This document shows, piece after piece, positions 9,139-20,772 of a DNA stretch of 64,000 nt; the stretch's first letter is position 1, and every line of letters begins with the position of its first letter. Position numbers and translations under genes: made by a program. A model generated the notes under the pieces. That model saw only the letters and a program-made list of their open reading frames with translations, was not told where the DNA came from and did no database searches. The DNA is from Paracoccus solventivorans (GTDB lineage Bacteria; Pseudomonadota; Alphaproteobacteria; Rhodobacterales; Rhodobacteraceae): NCBI RefSeq assembly GCF_900142875.1, contig NZ_FRCK01000007.1, positions 124,001 to 188,000 on the forward strand, given 5' to 3'.

Positions 9139-10044
9139 CTAGGGCTGGCCCGCCGCCGCCGCGCAGCCGGCCGAGGCGCTGCGGCGCGCGGCCTCGTCGG
9201 CCTGCGGCGTGCCCGGGAACCGTGCGATCAGCTCGTCCAGATAGACGCAGCCTTCGGTGGCCGGACGGCCCGCAGCCGACACCCGCGACAGCCCCAGCAG
9301 CGCATCCGCGGCGCGCGGCCCGGTGGGGACGGCGGCGAACGCCTGCAGCCAGGCGGCGGTGGCGCCCTTGGCATCGCCCGCGCTGTCCAGCGCCGCGCCC
9401 TGCAGATACAGCGCCTCGGTCGCGGCGGGGCTGCCGGCGTGGGTGCTGGCGAAACCGCCGAACAGCTCGGCCGCGCGGGGGAAGTCGCCCGCGTCCAGCG
9501 CCGCGCGGGCGCGGTCCAGCTCGGCCTGTTCCTGCGCGGTCAGCGCGCCCGACACCCCGGCCCCCGCAGGCGCCGCCGTGGGGGCCGCATCGAAGGCCGA
9601 GCCCATCAGCGCCGCGCCCCCTCCGTCCAGATCGCCCAGCTGCGTGGTGGTGAGCGCACCCAGGTCGCAGCCCTCCTCCATCTCGCACAGGCGGAATTCG
9701 ATGTCGCCGATCCGGTTCGAGCCGTCGCGGACGATGCGGTCGATGCGGTGGCGCAGGCGCTCGGTCTCGCCGGTCAGGCGGGTGATCTCGCGCTCCATGG
9801 CGTTCATGCGGTCGATGGCGCTTTCGCCGCCGGCGGCGCGGAACCCCTCGGCGCCCGAGGCGCTCAGCTCTGCCCGCAGCGCCCGCAGATCGGCGCCGAC
9901 CGCGCGCAGATCGGCGCGCAGGTCGGCCAGCGTCCGGGCGGCCCCTTCGCCCGCAGCCGGGGCCTCGGGCGCCGCCTGCTGGGCCAGCGCCGCGCCGGCA
10001 CCGGCCAGCGCGACCGCGGCGCCGAAGATCAGCCCCCGCAGCAT
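9139..10044 (-). CDS. cpoB: Tol-Pal system protein CpoB (YbgF)
   Basis: A 301-residue periplasmic protein with a signal peptide (MLRGLIFGAAVALAGAGAALAQ). A heptad-rich coiled coil follows (about 35-110, rich in LRADLRAVGADLRAL-type repeats and ERLRHRIDRI), then TPR-like helices (about 165-290, ARAALDAGDFPRAAELFGGF). In E. coli CpoB joins Tol energy to peptidoglycan synthesis during constriction. Its ATG shares one base with the pal stop (TGATG). Confidence 0.9.
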   Translation of the reverse strand: MLRGLIFGAAVALAGAGAALAQQAAPEAPAAGEGAARTLADLRADLRAVGADLRALRAELSASGAEGFRAAGGESAIDRMNAMEREITRLTGETERLRHRIDRIVRDGSNRIGDIEFRLCEMEEGCDLGALTTTQLGDLDGGGAALMGSAFDAAPTAAPAGAGVSGALTAQEQAELDRARAALDAGDFPRAAELFGGFASTHAGSPAATEALYLQGAALDSAGDAKGATAAWLQAFAAVPTGPRAADALLGLSRVSAAGRPATEGCVYLDELIARFPGTPQADEAARRSASAGCAAAAGQP

Positions 10045-10553
10045 CAGACCCCCGCCCCGGGCATGACCACCGTGACCGCGCGGCGGTTGCGCACCTGGCA
10101 GTCCGGGGTGGAGCAGACCTCGACCGGGCGCTCCTTGCCGTAGGAACTGGTGCGGATGCGGCCTGGTTCCAGCCCTTGCAGGATCAGGTATTCCTGCACG
10201 GCGCTCGCCCGCCGCGCCCCCAGCGCAAGGTTGTATTCGCGTGTGCCCTGCTCGTCCGAGTGCCCCTCGATCACGGTCGAGAAACTGCCGTGCTGTTTCA
10301 GCCAGGCCGCCTGCCGCGCCAGCGTCGCCCGCGCCGTTCCGTCCAGCGTGGCGTCGTTTTCCGGGAACAGCACGGTGTCGCCGGCGGTGCGGCGGAACTC
10401 CTCGGCCGAGCCGCCGGGCAGCGCACCGGGCGGCACCGCGCCGGTATAGCGCCCGCCCGCATAGGGGTCGACGGCAGTGGCCGCGGGCGGCGCGGCACAG
10501 GCGGCCAGCGCCGCAAGCATGGCCGCGGCAGCGGCGATGCGATACCCGTTCAT
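10044..10553 (-). CDS. pal: Peptidoglycan-associated lipoprotein Pal
   Basis: A 169-residue lipoprotein. The lipobox LAAC near residue 18 is followed by a short flexible stretch and an OmpA-like domain carrying VIEGHSDEQGTREYNLALGARRA, the conserved peptidoglycan-binding core. A GAGGAG ribosome site precedes the ATG at 10553, so this start is preferred to one five codons upstream that overlaps tolB. Pal anchors the outer membrane to the cell wall and is the outer partner of TolB and TolA. Confidence 0.95.
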   Translation of the reverse strand: MNGYRIAAAAAMLAALAACAAPPAATAVDPYAGGRYTGAVPPGALPGGSAEEFRRTAGDTVLFPENDATLDGTARATLARQAAWLKQHGSFSTVIEGHSDEQGTREYNLALGARRASAVQEYLILQGLEPGRIRTSSYGKERPVEVCSTPDCQVRNRRAVTVVMPGAGV

Positions 10554-10564
10554 CGGCAGACTCC

Positions 10565-11980
10565 TCATGGCAAAAGCGGGCCCCAGTCGGGGTCGGAGGC
10601 GGCGCCCTCGATATCCAGCGGGCGCATGTTGCGGCCGGTGACATCGACGGAATGCAGGCGCGGCGTGCCGTCCCCGCCCGGCGTCTGGCGGGTGAACATC
10701 ACGACGCGGCCATTGGGCGCCCAGGTCGGACCCTCGTCAAGGAAAGATTCCGTCAGCAGTTTTTCCTCGGTCCCGTCGGGGCGCATCACCCCGATGTGGA
10801 ACTTGTCGCCGTTGCGGCGGGTAAAGGCAATCAGGTCGCCCTTGGGGGACCACGCCGGGGTGCCGTAGCTGCCCTCGCCAAAGCTCAGCCGCGTGGGCTC
10901 GGCCGATCCGTCCGCGGGCATCACGTAGATCTGCTGGCTGCCGGACTGGTCGCTTTCAAAGACGATGCGGCGGCCGTCGGGGGAATAGCTGGGCGAGGTC
11001 TCGATCGCCGCGGTCTCGGTCAGCGGCCGCTCGGCCCCGGTCGCCACGTCCATCTGCCAGATGTCGGTATTGCCGCCCTGTTCGCGGGAATAGACGATCC
11101 AGCGCCCGTCCGGGGAGAACCGCGGCGCAAAGCTCATGGTGCCGGCATCCTGCTTGAGCGGCCAGGCCGACAGCGTGGCCACATCCATCAGCATCACCTG
11201 CGGCAGCCCGTTCTGAAAGCTGGTGTAGAGCAGCTGCGAGCCGTCCGGCGAGAAGCGGGGCGACACCACCAGCGCACTGTCGTCGGTCACCCACAGCGGG
11301 TTGGCGCCGTCGTAATCCATGATCCCGATGCGCTTGAGCCGCGCATCCTTGGGGCCGGTTTCCGACACGAACACCACCCGGCTGTCGAAATAGGGCGATT
11401 CGCCGGTGATCCGCGCATAGACCTGATCGGCGACCTTGTGCGCCACCCGCCGCCAGCCGGTCTGGTCGGCGTCGAACTGCATCCCGTCGCCCAGCGGCTG
11501 CCCGGAAAACACGTCATACAGCCGGAACTTGGCGGTGACCCGCCCGTCCTGCAGCGACACCGCACCGACGATCAGCGCCTCGGCGTTGATCGCGCGCCAG
11601 TCGGGATAGGCGACGGGGGCGTCAAACCCCTCGGGGCGGGCGACATGGGCCGAGACCGGGATTTCCCGGAACAGGTCGGTGCCGGTCAGGTCGGCGGTCA
11701 CCACCTCCTGGATCCTTGCGGCCAGATCGCCCGCGCCGCCCTCGTCAAAGAACGGCGCCAGCGCGATCGGCATCGCCTCGACCTGGCCGCCGGTGATCTC
11801 GATGCGCAGGGGACCGTCGGATTCCTCCTGCGCCATGTTGGTCATGTCGGAGGCGGTCAGCCCCTGCGCCAGCGACGCCATGGGCGCGATCGCCAGCAGC
11901 AGCGCCGCCGCCAGCGGGGCCAGCAGCGCAGGCCGGAGGGGGGCGGATCGGGTGGTGGCGGGTCGGGCGAGCGGTGACAT
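10565..11980 (-). CDS. tolB: Tol-Pal system beta-propeller protein TolB
   Basis: A 471-residue periplasmic protein. A long signal peptide ends near MASLAQG. The N-terminal alpha/beta domain (GPLRIEITGGQVEAMPIA) precedes a six-bladed propeller whose blades repeat the SPDGRxIxF and FSPDG motifs. TolB binds Pal and, through its N-terminus, TolA. It follows tolA by 43 bases and precedes pal by 11. Confidence 0.96.
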   Translation of the reverse strand: MSPLARPATTRSAPLRPALLAPLAAALLLAIAPMASLAQGLTASDMTNMAQEESDGPLRIEITGGQVEAMPIALAPFFDEGGAGDLAARIQEVVTADLTGTDLFREIPVSAHVARPEGFDAPVAYPDWRAINAEALIVGAVSLQDGRVTAKFRLYDVFSGQPLGDGMQFDADQTGWRRVAHKVADQVYARITGESPYFDSRVVFVSETGPKDARLKRIGIMDYDGANPLWVTDDSALVVSPRFSPDGSQLLYTSFQNGLPQVMLMDVATLSAWPLKQDAGTMSFAPRFSPDGRWIVYSREQGGNTDIWQMDVATGAERPLTETAAIETSPSYSPDGRRIVFESDQSGSQQIYVMPADGSAEPTRLSFGEGSYGTPAWSPKGDLIAFTRRNGDKFHIGVMRPDGTEEKLLTESFLDEGPTWAPNGRVVMFTRQTPGGDGTPRLHSVDVTGRNMRPLDIEGAASDPDWGPLLP

Positions 11981-12023
11981 GGGGAAAACCTAGACTGATT
12001 GTCGCATAAAGACCATGCGCGGC

Positions 12024-13619
12024 CTAACGGATCGCTGCACCGCCCTGCGGGCGGAAATCGACGATGGTATCGCGCCAGCGCGCGTATTTTTCGGCCGGCA
12101 GGTCATAGCCCTGCCCCTGCATGGCGCAGCGCAGGATGGCGCGGCGGGCGGCCTCGAACGCCTGCGCGGCGGCGGCTTCCGAGCCGCCCTGCGATTCGAC
12201 CAGCCGCACCGAATCAGGTTCCGGCATCCCGTCCGGCGTCATGGAGAACTGCACCGAAACCGAGGTCCGCTGCGCCTCGCGCGACAGTGAGCCGATGTTC
12301 CAGCACGCCTCGATCCGCAGCCGCAGCCCGTCCTTTTCGCCCTGGCTCAGCGGCGGCCCCATCGCCGCGCGCCCGCCGCCCCCGTCCGAGCCGGCGCCCT
12401 CGGGCAGGTCCATCGCTTCGGCCAGCGCCTGCAGCAGCGGGTCGGGGTCGTCGGGGGCCTGCCGCGCGGCCTCGGCCTGCTCGCGGGCCTGCGCCTCGGC
12501 GCGGGCGCGGGCGGCCTCTTCCTCGGCTTGGGCGAGGGCGCGGGCGGCCTCGGCGGCGGCGGCCTCTTCCTCGGCACGGCGGCGGGCGGCCTCGGCCTGG
12601 CGCTGTTCTTCGGCAAGCTGTTCTTCCAGCCGGCGCTGCTCTTCGGCGGCGCGCTGCTCGGCAAGCCGCTGTTCCTCGGCGGCGCGGGCGGCTTCGGCTT
12701 CGGCTTCAGCCTGGCGGCGGGCCTCTTCCTGCTCGGCCTCCAGTGCCGCCTGCCGCTCGGCCTCACGCGCGGCGCGGGCCTCGGCCTCGGCGCGGCGTGC
12801 GGCCTCGGCGGCGGCTTGTGCGGCGGCGCGTTCGGCCTGTTCACGGGCAGCGGCTTCGGCGGCGATGCGCGCCTGTTCGGCTTGCCGGGCGGCCTCGGCG
12901 GCCTCGGCCTGCCGCTGCGCCTCGGCCGCGGCGGCAGCAGCTACGGCAGCGGCTTCGACCTGCGCGATCCGGTCGGCGCGGCGCTGACGGGCGGCGGCAA
13001 CGTCGAAGGGCGTGGCCGAGGTGGTCAGCAGCGGCGGCGCCGGCGGGGCCTCGGGCGGCGGCTCGTCAGGAGAAACCGCTCCCGGCACGCGCAGCGAGGG
13101 CGCGGTGGCGGTGCGCTGCGGATCGGGCATCGGCTGGGGCGGCACCGGGGCGTCGGGCAGCGCCTGCGCATCCGCGGGGGCCGAAGGCTGCTGCGGCGCG
13201 GGCGCCACCGTCGCCACCGTCACCGGCACCTGCGGGGTCTGCAGGTCGGACAGATTCGGCGCCGCCTCGCCCGCGAACTCGGGCGCGGGCAGCGCTAAGG
13301 GATCGGCCTCGGGCGCGGGCGGCGCCATGGCGGTGGGGCCGCCCGCGATCACCTCGGCCGAGGGCGGGCGCGGCTGCGCCGGGGTGGCGGCGGCTTCCTC
13401 GCCCAGCGGCCCGGCCCCGCGCGAGGCCGCGGCCATTGCCTCGAAATCGCTGGCCGACATGGTCTCCACCGGCGCCATCCGCAGCGTCGGCGCCTGGGGC
13501 GCGCGAAACAGCGCGCCGCCCAGCGCCACCCACAGGATCAGCGACCCATGGGCCGCGGCCGAGACCCACAGGCCGATGCGACGCTCGCGCGTCTCGAGCG
13601 GGGGAAAGGGATCAGCCAT
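12024..13619 (-). CDS. tolA: Cell envelope integrity protein TolA
   Basis: A 531-residue protein with one N-terminal membrane helix (WVSAAAHGSLILWVALGGALF), a Pro/Ala-rich linker and a very long Ala/Glu/Arg helix (about 260-440), as expected for the TolA rod that crosses the periplasm. The C-terminal domain (LRIEACWNIG... VSVQFSMTPDGMPEPDSVRL) is the TonB/TolA fold that contacts Pal and TolB. The start at 13619 overlaps tolR by eight bases. The low-complexity rod produces long spurious open frames on the other strand. Confidence 0.93.
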   Translation of the reverse strand: MADPFPPLETRERRIGLWVSAAAHGSLILWVALGGALFRAPQAPTLRMAPVETMSASDFEAMAAASRGAGPLGEEAAATPAQPRPPSAEVIAGGPTAMAPPAPEADPLALPAPEFAGEAAPNLSDLQTPQVPVTVATVAPAPQQPSAPADAQALPDAPVPPQPMPDPQRTATAPSLRVPGAVSPDEPPPEAPPAPPLLTTSATPFDVAAARQRRADRIAQVEAAAVAAAAAAEAQRQAEAAEAARQAEQARIAAEAAAREQAERAAAQAAAEAARRAEAEARAAREAERQAALEAEQEEARRQAEAEAEAARAAEEQRLAEQRAAEEQRRLEEQLAEEQRQAEAARRRAEEEAAAAEAARALAQAEEEAARARAEAQAREQAEAARQAPDDPDPLLQALAEAMDLPEGAGSDGGGGRAAMGPPLSQGEKDGLRLRIEACWNIGSLSREAQRTSVSVQFSMTPDGMPEPDSVRLVESQGGSEAAAAQAFEAARRAILRCAMQGQGYDLPAEKYARWRDTIVDFRPQGGAAIR

Positions 13620-14058
13620 CCATCCGCGGGCCACCGGCGTCGGTGACCAGAACGATGTCATGGAAACCGGCAGCGTTCAGCGCGCCCATCACCTCCATCA
13701 CGCGGGCATAGGCGACGGCGCCGTCGGCGCGCAGATAGATGCGGCTGGACCGGCGTTCCGCCGCGACCGAGCGCAGGCGAGTGACCAGCTCGTCCGCGGG
13801 GACTTCGGTCGTCATCAGCACCAGCGGCCCTTCGGCGGGCAGCGAGATGGTCAGCGGCTCTTCGGGTTCGGCGCGCACGGCCTCGGCCGCGGTGCGGGGC
13901 AGTTCCAGCGGCACCCCCACGGTCAGCAGCGGCGCCGCGACCATGAAGATGATCAGCAGCACCAGCATCACGTCGACAAAGGGCGTGACGTTGATTTCCG
14001 CCATCGGCGCCATGCGGCGGTGGCGTCCCCGCCCGCGTCGAGAAGCCCCGGCCGCCAT
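13612..14058 (-). CDS. tolR: Biopolymer transport protein TolR
   Basis: A 148-residue ExbD/TolR protein with one membrane helix carrying the proton-path aspartate (INVTPFVDVMLVLLIIFMV) and a periplasmic domain ending VTDAGGPRMDG. The ATG at 14058 overlaps the tolQ stop by one base (TGATG); a GTG one codon earlier is also possible. With TolQ it forms the proton-driven motor that energises TolA. Confidence 0.94.
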   Translation of the reverse strand: MAAGASRRGRGRHRRMAPMAEINVTPFVDVMLVLLIIFMVAAPLLTVGVPLELPRTAAEAVRAEPEEPLTISLPAEGPLVLMTTEVPADELVTRLRSVAAERRSSRIYLRADGAVAYARVMEVMGALNAAGFHDIVLVTDAGGPRMDG

Positions 14059-14750
14059 CACTCGGCCTCGATCTGGCGCGACAGGATGGTGGTGAATTCG
14101 TCGGCGAAGGCCTCATGCCCGGCGCTGATGCGGTCGGCGTCGGTGGCGAGCTTGTTGTACATGATCACCGCCGGGATCGCGGCCAGCAGGCCCAGCGCGG
14201 TCGCGACCAGCGCCTCGGCGATGCCGGGGGCGACGACGGCAAGGCTGGTGTTCTGCGACAGCGCGATCCCCTCGAACGCGGTCTTGATGCCCCAGACGGT
14301 GCCGAACAGCCCGATGAAGGGCGCGGTCGAACCCACCGAAGCCAGGAACGGCAGCCCGCGGGTCAGACGGTCGCTTTCGCGCCCGATCGCCACGTTCATC
14401 GCCCGCTCCACCCGCGACAGCACCCCCGGGATCAGCCCGCCGTCATCGGTCTGCGAGCGGCGCCATTCCGCCATCCCCGCCGCAAAGATCCGCGCCGCCG
14501 CCCCCGAGGGCCGCCCGTTCATCCGGTCGAACACGTCGTCCAGCGGATCGCCCGACCAGAAGCGGCGGTCGAAATCCGAGGCATCGCGGCGCGCGGTGGT
14601 CTGCACCATCAGCTTTTGCACGATCAGCGCCCAGGACCAGACCGAGGCCAGCACCAGCAGAGCCATCACGATCTTGACGGTGAGCGAGGCGCGCAGGAAC
14701 AGCGCGATCAGCGAGAAATCGGCCGGGGCGCCGATTGCGAGGTTTTCCAT
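14058..14750 (-). CDS. tolQ: Tol-Pal motor protein TolQ
   Basis: A 230-residue MotA/TolQ/ExbB protein with three membrane helices: residues about 15-45, then two C-terminal helices (SVGSTAPFIGLFGTVWGIK and VATALGLLAAIPAVIMYNKL). It forms the stator channel with TolR in the inner membrane. ybgC lies 131 bases upstream on the same strand, which may allow an additional promoter there. Confidence 0.96.
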   Translation of the reverse strand: MENLAIGAPADFSLIALFLRASLTVKIVMALLVLASVWSWALIVQKLMVQTTARRDASDFDRRFWSGDPLDDVFDRMNGRPSGAAARIFAAGMAEWRRSQTDDGGLIPGVLSRVERAMNVAIGRESDRLTRGLPFLASVGSTAPFIGLFGTVWGIKTAFEGIALSQNTSLAVVAPGIAEALVATALGLLAAIPAVIMYNKLATDADRISAGHEAFADEFTTILSRQIEAE

Positions 14751-14881
14751 CGGATTTGCCTGTCCTTGCGCTGGTCGCGCCTCGTGCTTGTCTGCGGTCG
14801 GGCGCGTTTGGCATCAAACTAGCAGCAAAGGCCAGTCGCGGCGACAACAAGATTCTGTGCGCCGCGCGTGTGGGGGCCGGG

Positions 14882-15274
14882 TCAGCGGGACAGCGCCGCC
14901 AGCACATCCGGCGGCAGGCGCTGCGGGCGCATGGCGGCCAGATCGACGCAGACCACGGTGACCATGGCCCGGAACAGGGCCGTGCCGTCGCGCTCCACCG
15001 CCTGCGCCACGGTGATGCGCGGGCCGGCGGCGTGGTCGAGCGTGGTGACCACCTCGAGTGCGTCGTCGAAGCGGGCGGGGCGCAGATAATCGGCCTCGAC
15101 CCGGCGCACGACAAAGGCGAGCCCGCGTTCCAGCAGCACGGACTGGTCCACCCCGGCCGCACGCAGCCATTCGCTGCGGCCGCGTTCGATGAACTTCAGG
15201 TAGTTGGCGTAATAGACGACCTGGCCGAGGTCGGTGTCCTCGTAATAGACGCGGACGGGGAAGCGGTGGGTCAA
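14882..15274 (-). CDS. ybgC: Tol-Pal system-associated acyl-CoA thioesterase YbgC
   Basis: A 130-residue hotdog-fold thioesterase with the YYEDTDLGQVVYYANYLKF active-site region (catalytic Asp in EDTD) and RGRSEWLRAAG. The start is set at a TTG (15274) preceded by AGGAG; a longer in-frame reading would translate part of a palindromic repeat (15293-15354) and is rejected. YbgC hydrolyses short-chain or membrane-lipid acyl thioesters and is the usual first gene of the tol-pal cluster. Confidence 0.93.
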   Translation of the reverse strand: MTHRFPVRVYYEDTDLGQVVYYANYLKFIERGRSEWLRAAGVDQSVLLERGLAFVVRRVEADYLRPARFDDALEVVTTLDHAAGPRITVAQAVERDGTALFRAMVTVVCVDLAAMRPQRLPPDVLAALSR

Positions 15275-15292
15275 GGCGGGCTCCTGTAGAAT

Positions 15293-15354
15293 GGGGGCGC
15301 TGCCCCCGCCGCCTGCGGCGGCTCCCCCGGGATATTTGCGTGATGAAGAAAGCA
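15293..15354 (+). repeat. Palindromic repeat with CCCGGGATATTTG end
   Basis: Two consecutive hairpins, GGGGGCGCTGCCCCC (15293-15307) and GCCGCCTGCGGCGGC (15308-15322), are followed by CCCCCGGGATATTTGCG and TGATGAAGAAAG. The same order recurs at 31.4, 52.6, 63.6 kb and elsewhere in this window. It lies between the unknown gene and ybgC and may separate their transcripts. Confidence 0.8.
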
Positions 15355-15948
15355 TCAGAGCCGGGCGGCAAGGCGCAGCGCGTGGCTGGCGTCGCGGGCG
15401 CAGGCGGGCAGCAGCGGGTCATAGGCGGCGCGGATCAGTGCCGCCAGCGGCGCCGAGGGGGTGACAGGGCGCGCCCAGCTGAGCAGCGCGTTGACCGCCA
15501 CCGATTCCGCCAGCTGCGCCGGATGCGCCTGCGCCAGCGCGCCGCCCAGCCGCAGGAAGGTCAGGCAGGCCCGGATCGCGCCCGCGCCATCAAAGCGCAG
15601 CAGCCGGTAGCGGTCGGCGTCTTCTGCCGCGAGACGGTCCAGCAGCCCGGCCATGCCGGTCAGCCGGTCGAGATCGGGGATGCCGTCCAGTTCCGCCCAT
15701 TCCCGGACCGCAAAGATCATCAGATTGGCGCCGGTGTCCGGGTCGGTGTCGGTCAGCGGCTGCCGTGCATGGGTGAACGGCGCGATCAGCGCGGCCCGGA
15801 ACACGGTCAGCGTGGCGTCGTCCAGCCCGAACACCACCGGCGCCACGGGGCGGCCCCAGCGGGCGCAAAGAAACCCGCCGTCCGCCGCGGTGAACAGGGC
15901 GGCGATTTCGTCGGCGGTCAGCGGGGCATCGGCGGGCGCTTGCGTCAT
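15355..15948 (-). CDS. Hypothetical protein
   Basis: A 197-residue protein that I do not recognise. The ATG at 15948 gives MTQAPADAPLTADEIAALF; a TTG three codons earlier is less likely. It is mixed alpha/beta in appearance, with a central ADRYRLLRFDGAGAIRACLTFLRLGG segment and no signal peptide or membrane helix. Codon use looks like its neighbours. It ends beside a repeat element and starts about 90 bases from the terminator that follows scoB, so it is probably a single-gene unit. Confidence 0.6.
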   Translation of the reverse strand: MTQAPADAPLTADEIAALFTAADGGFLCARWGRPVAPVVFGLDDATLTVFRAALIAPFTHARQPLTDTDPDTGANLMIFAVREWAELDGIPDLDRLTGMAGLLDRLAAEDADRYRLLRFDGAGAIRACLTFLRLGGALAQAHPAQLAESVAVNALLSWARPVTPSAPLAALIRAAYDPLLPACARDASHALRLAARL

Positions 15949-16038
15949 GGGTCCCAACTAGCGGGTGGCAGCGGCGGGATAAAGTCCTCGGCTGCGGCGC
16001 TCCGCCCCCGGGCGCGTCGCGCGCGGCGGAACGAAAAA

Positions 16039-16060
16039 GGCGCCGCGAAAACGCGGCGCC
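16039..16060 (-). terminator. Intrinsic terminator after scoB
   Basis: A nine-bp perfect stem GGCGCCGCG (16039-16047) / CGCGGCGCC (16052-16060) with a four-base loop; on the minus strand it is followed by TTTTT. It lies 24 bases beyond the scoB stop and ends the scoAB transcript. Confidence 0.9.
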
Positions 16061-16083
16061 TCGTGAAAGCTCCGAAAGGCCGA

Positions 16084-16713
16084 TCAGTCGACGATGGTGG
16101 CCTCGGTGGCGGCACGCAGTTCGGCCTCGGTCACGCCGTCGGCGACCTCGACGATCTTCAGCCCGCCCGGCACCACGTCCAGCACCCCCAGGTTGGTGAT
16201 GATGCGGTCCACCACCCCCTTGCCGGTCAGCGGCAGGGTGCAGGCCTTCAGCACCTTGGATTCGCCGGCCTTGTTGGTGTGGTCCATCACCACCACCACC
16301 CGGCCGACGCCGGCGACCAGGTCCATGGCGCCGCCCATGCCCTTGACCAGCTTGCCGGGGATCATCCAGTTCGCGAGATCGCCGTTTTCCGCCACTTCCA
16401 TCGCGCCCAGGATCGCCATGGCGATCTTGCCGCCGCGGATCATCGCAAAGCTGGTGGCGCTGTCGAAATAGGCGGAATGCGGCAGTTCGGTGATGGTCTG
16501 CTTGCCGGCGTTGATCAGGTCGGGGTCTTCCTCGCCCTCATAGGGGAAGGGCCCCATGCCGAGCATCCCGTTTTCCGATTGCAGCGTCACGTGGACACCC
16601 TCGGGGATGTAGTTCGACACCAGGGTCGGGATGCCGATGCCAAGGTTCACATACCAGCCGTCCTGCAGTTCCTGCGCGGCGCGGGCGGCCATCTGGTTAC
16701 GATCCCATGCCAT
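16084..16713 (-). CDS. scoB: 3-oxoacid CoA-transferase subunit B
   Basis: A 209-residue class I CoA-transferase beta subunit. The catalytic glutamate sits in the [10 protein letters not shown] motif, and GIGIPTLV near the N-terminus is typical. With ScoA it transfers CoA from succinyl-CoA to acetoacetate, allowing use of ketone bodies and linking to polyhydroxybutyrate turnover. It starts two bases after the scoA stop and ends at a clear terminator. Confidence 0.94.
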   Translation of the reverse strand: MAWDRNQMAARAAQELQDGWYVNLGIGIPTLVSNYIPEGVHVTLQSENGMLGMGPFPYEGEEDPDLINAGKQTITELPHSAYFDSATSFAMIRGGKIAMAILGAMEVAENGDLANWMIPGKLVKGMGGAMDLVAGVGRVVVVMDHTNKAGESKVLKACTLPLTGKGVVDRIITNLGVLDVVPGGLKIVEVADGVTEAELRAATEATIVD

Positions 16714-16715
16714 GC

Positions 16716-17420
16716 TCAGGCCTCCTCGCGCTTGCGGGTGGTGCGCTGTTCGATGCGCTTTTCGTGTTCGCCCTGCACGATGCGGTGCACGTAGATGCCG
16801 GGCAGGTGGATGCAGTCGGGGTCCAGGCTGCCGGCGGGGACGATTTCCTCGACCTCGACCACGCAGACGCGGCCGCAGGTGGCGGCGGGCACGTTGAAGT
16901 TGCGCGCGGTCTTGCGGAACACCAGGTTGCCGGTCTCATCAGCCTTCCACGCCTTGACGATGGACAGGTCCGTCACGATGCCGCGTTCGAGGATATAGGT
17001 TTCCCCGTCGAAGTCCTTGTGCTCTTTCCCCTCGGCGATGACGGTGCCGACGCCGGTTTTCGTGTAGAAACCGGGGATGCCCGCCCCGCCGGCGCGCATC
17101 CGCTCGGCCAGCGTGCCCTGGGGGTTGAACTCCAGCTCAAGCTCTCCGCTCAGGTACTGGCGCATGAACTCGGCATTCTCGCCGACATAGGAAGACTGCA
17201 TCTTGCGGATCTGCTTGCTGTCCAGCAGCACGCCCAGCCCGAACCCGTCCACCCCGCAGTTGTTCGAGGCGATGGTCAGGTCCTTGACGCCCGACTTGTG
17301 AATCGCGGCGATCAGCAGCTCGGGGATGCCGCACAGCCCGAATCCCCCCGCCGCGATCGAGATCCCGTCCTTCAGCAGACCGTCGAGCGCGGCATCTGCC
17401 GTTTCATATACCTTGCGCAT
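16716..17420 (-). CDS. scoA: 3-oxoacid CoA-transferase subunit A
   Basis: A 234-residue alpha subunit with the [15 protein letters not shown] motif near the N-terminus and [18 protein letters not shown] in the middle, typical of SCOT subunit A. The ATG at 17420 has a GGGGGAG ribosome site; longer readings upstream lack one. Operon with scoB. Confidence 0.94.
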   Translation of the reverse strand: MRKVYETADAALDGLLKDGISIAAGGFGLCGIPELLIAAIHKSGVKDLTIASNNCGVDGFGLGVLLDSKQIRKMQSSYVGENAEFMRQYLSGELELEFNPQGTLAERMRAGGAGIPGFYTKTGVGTVIAEGKEHKDFDGETYILERGIVTDLSIVKAWKADETGNLVFRKTARNFNVPAATCGRVCVVEVEEIVPAGSLDPDCIHLPGIYVHRIVQGEHEKRIEQRTTRKREEA

Positions 17421-17501
17421 GGCTCCCCCGTGCAACCGTTCCTCGCCGGTTCTGCACGGGGTGACTGCGGCTGTCAACGAAGGGTCAGGCCGCCCCCGGA
17501 A

Positions 17502-17957
17502 TCAGCCCGCCGCGGTGCAGCCGCTGCGCAGCGGCGTTTCCGCGTCGCCGTCCAGCGCCACCAGATCGGCGGTATCGCCCTTGGTCCACAGCTGATAGCG
17601 GCCCTCGGGCGCGATCGACAGATAGCGCGCCCCCGAGGCCGAGACCGCGATCTGCATCGGGATCATCCGGCCCTGTTCCAGCACGACGGCATAGCTGGCG
17701 CCGGCGGCGGTGTTGACGAACACCACCTGCATCGAGGTGTCGCCGTCGCAGGCAAAGCTGACGTCGTCCAGGCTGTCCTGGCCCATGGTTTCGGGCTTGG
17801 GGGCGGGTTCCGTCACCGGCGGCACCGCGGGTTTCGCGGCGGGGGCCGCGGACTGGACCGGGGCCGCGTCGGCGGGTGCGGGTTCGGGCGCCGGGCTTTG
17901 GGCCAGCGCGGGGGCGGCAAGCAGCAGCGTGGCGGACAGGACGGTGACAAGACGCAT
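17502..17957 (-). CDS. MliC-like periplasmic protein (lysozyme-inhibitor fold)
   Basis: A 151-residue exported protein: signal peptide MRLVTVLSATLLLAAPALAQ, a Pro/Ala linker (about 21-58), then a domain with FACDGDTSMQVVFVN, a conserved SGARY and YQLWTKGDTADL, ending in a cysteine. Order and motifs fit the MliC family, whose members inhibit c-type lysozyme. The two cysteines (FAC and SGC) would form the fold's disulfide. The cleavage site lacks a lipobox cysteine, so it should be soluble in the periplasm. Inhibitor activity is inferred only. Confidence 0.72.
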   Translation of the reverse strand: MRLVTVLSATLLLAAPALAQSPAPEPAPADAAPVQSAAPAAKPAVPPVTEPAPKPETMGQDSLDDVSFACDGDTSMQVVFVNTAAGASYAVVLEQGRMIPMQIAVSASGARYLSIAPEGRYQLWTKGDTADLVALDGDAETPLRSGCTAAG

Positions 17958-18091
17958 GGCGGATCCCCTGATGATACTGGCCTTTCGGGCTACGGCGGGC
18001 GCGCGCCCCGGACAAGCCGGGGTCCCGTCACCGCCAGCCACAACTGCGCGAGCGGGGCGAGAGTTGCCACCCGCCGCCACCCGCCCCGGGA

Positions 18092-20710
<2,619 letters not shown>

Positions 20711-20772
20711 GTGCAGACCTTTCGGACGATTCGGGCCGCGAACATGGGCAGGCCGGCGGGGGCTGTCAATGA

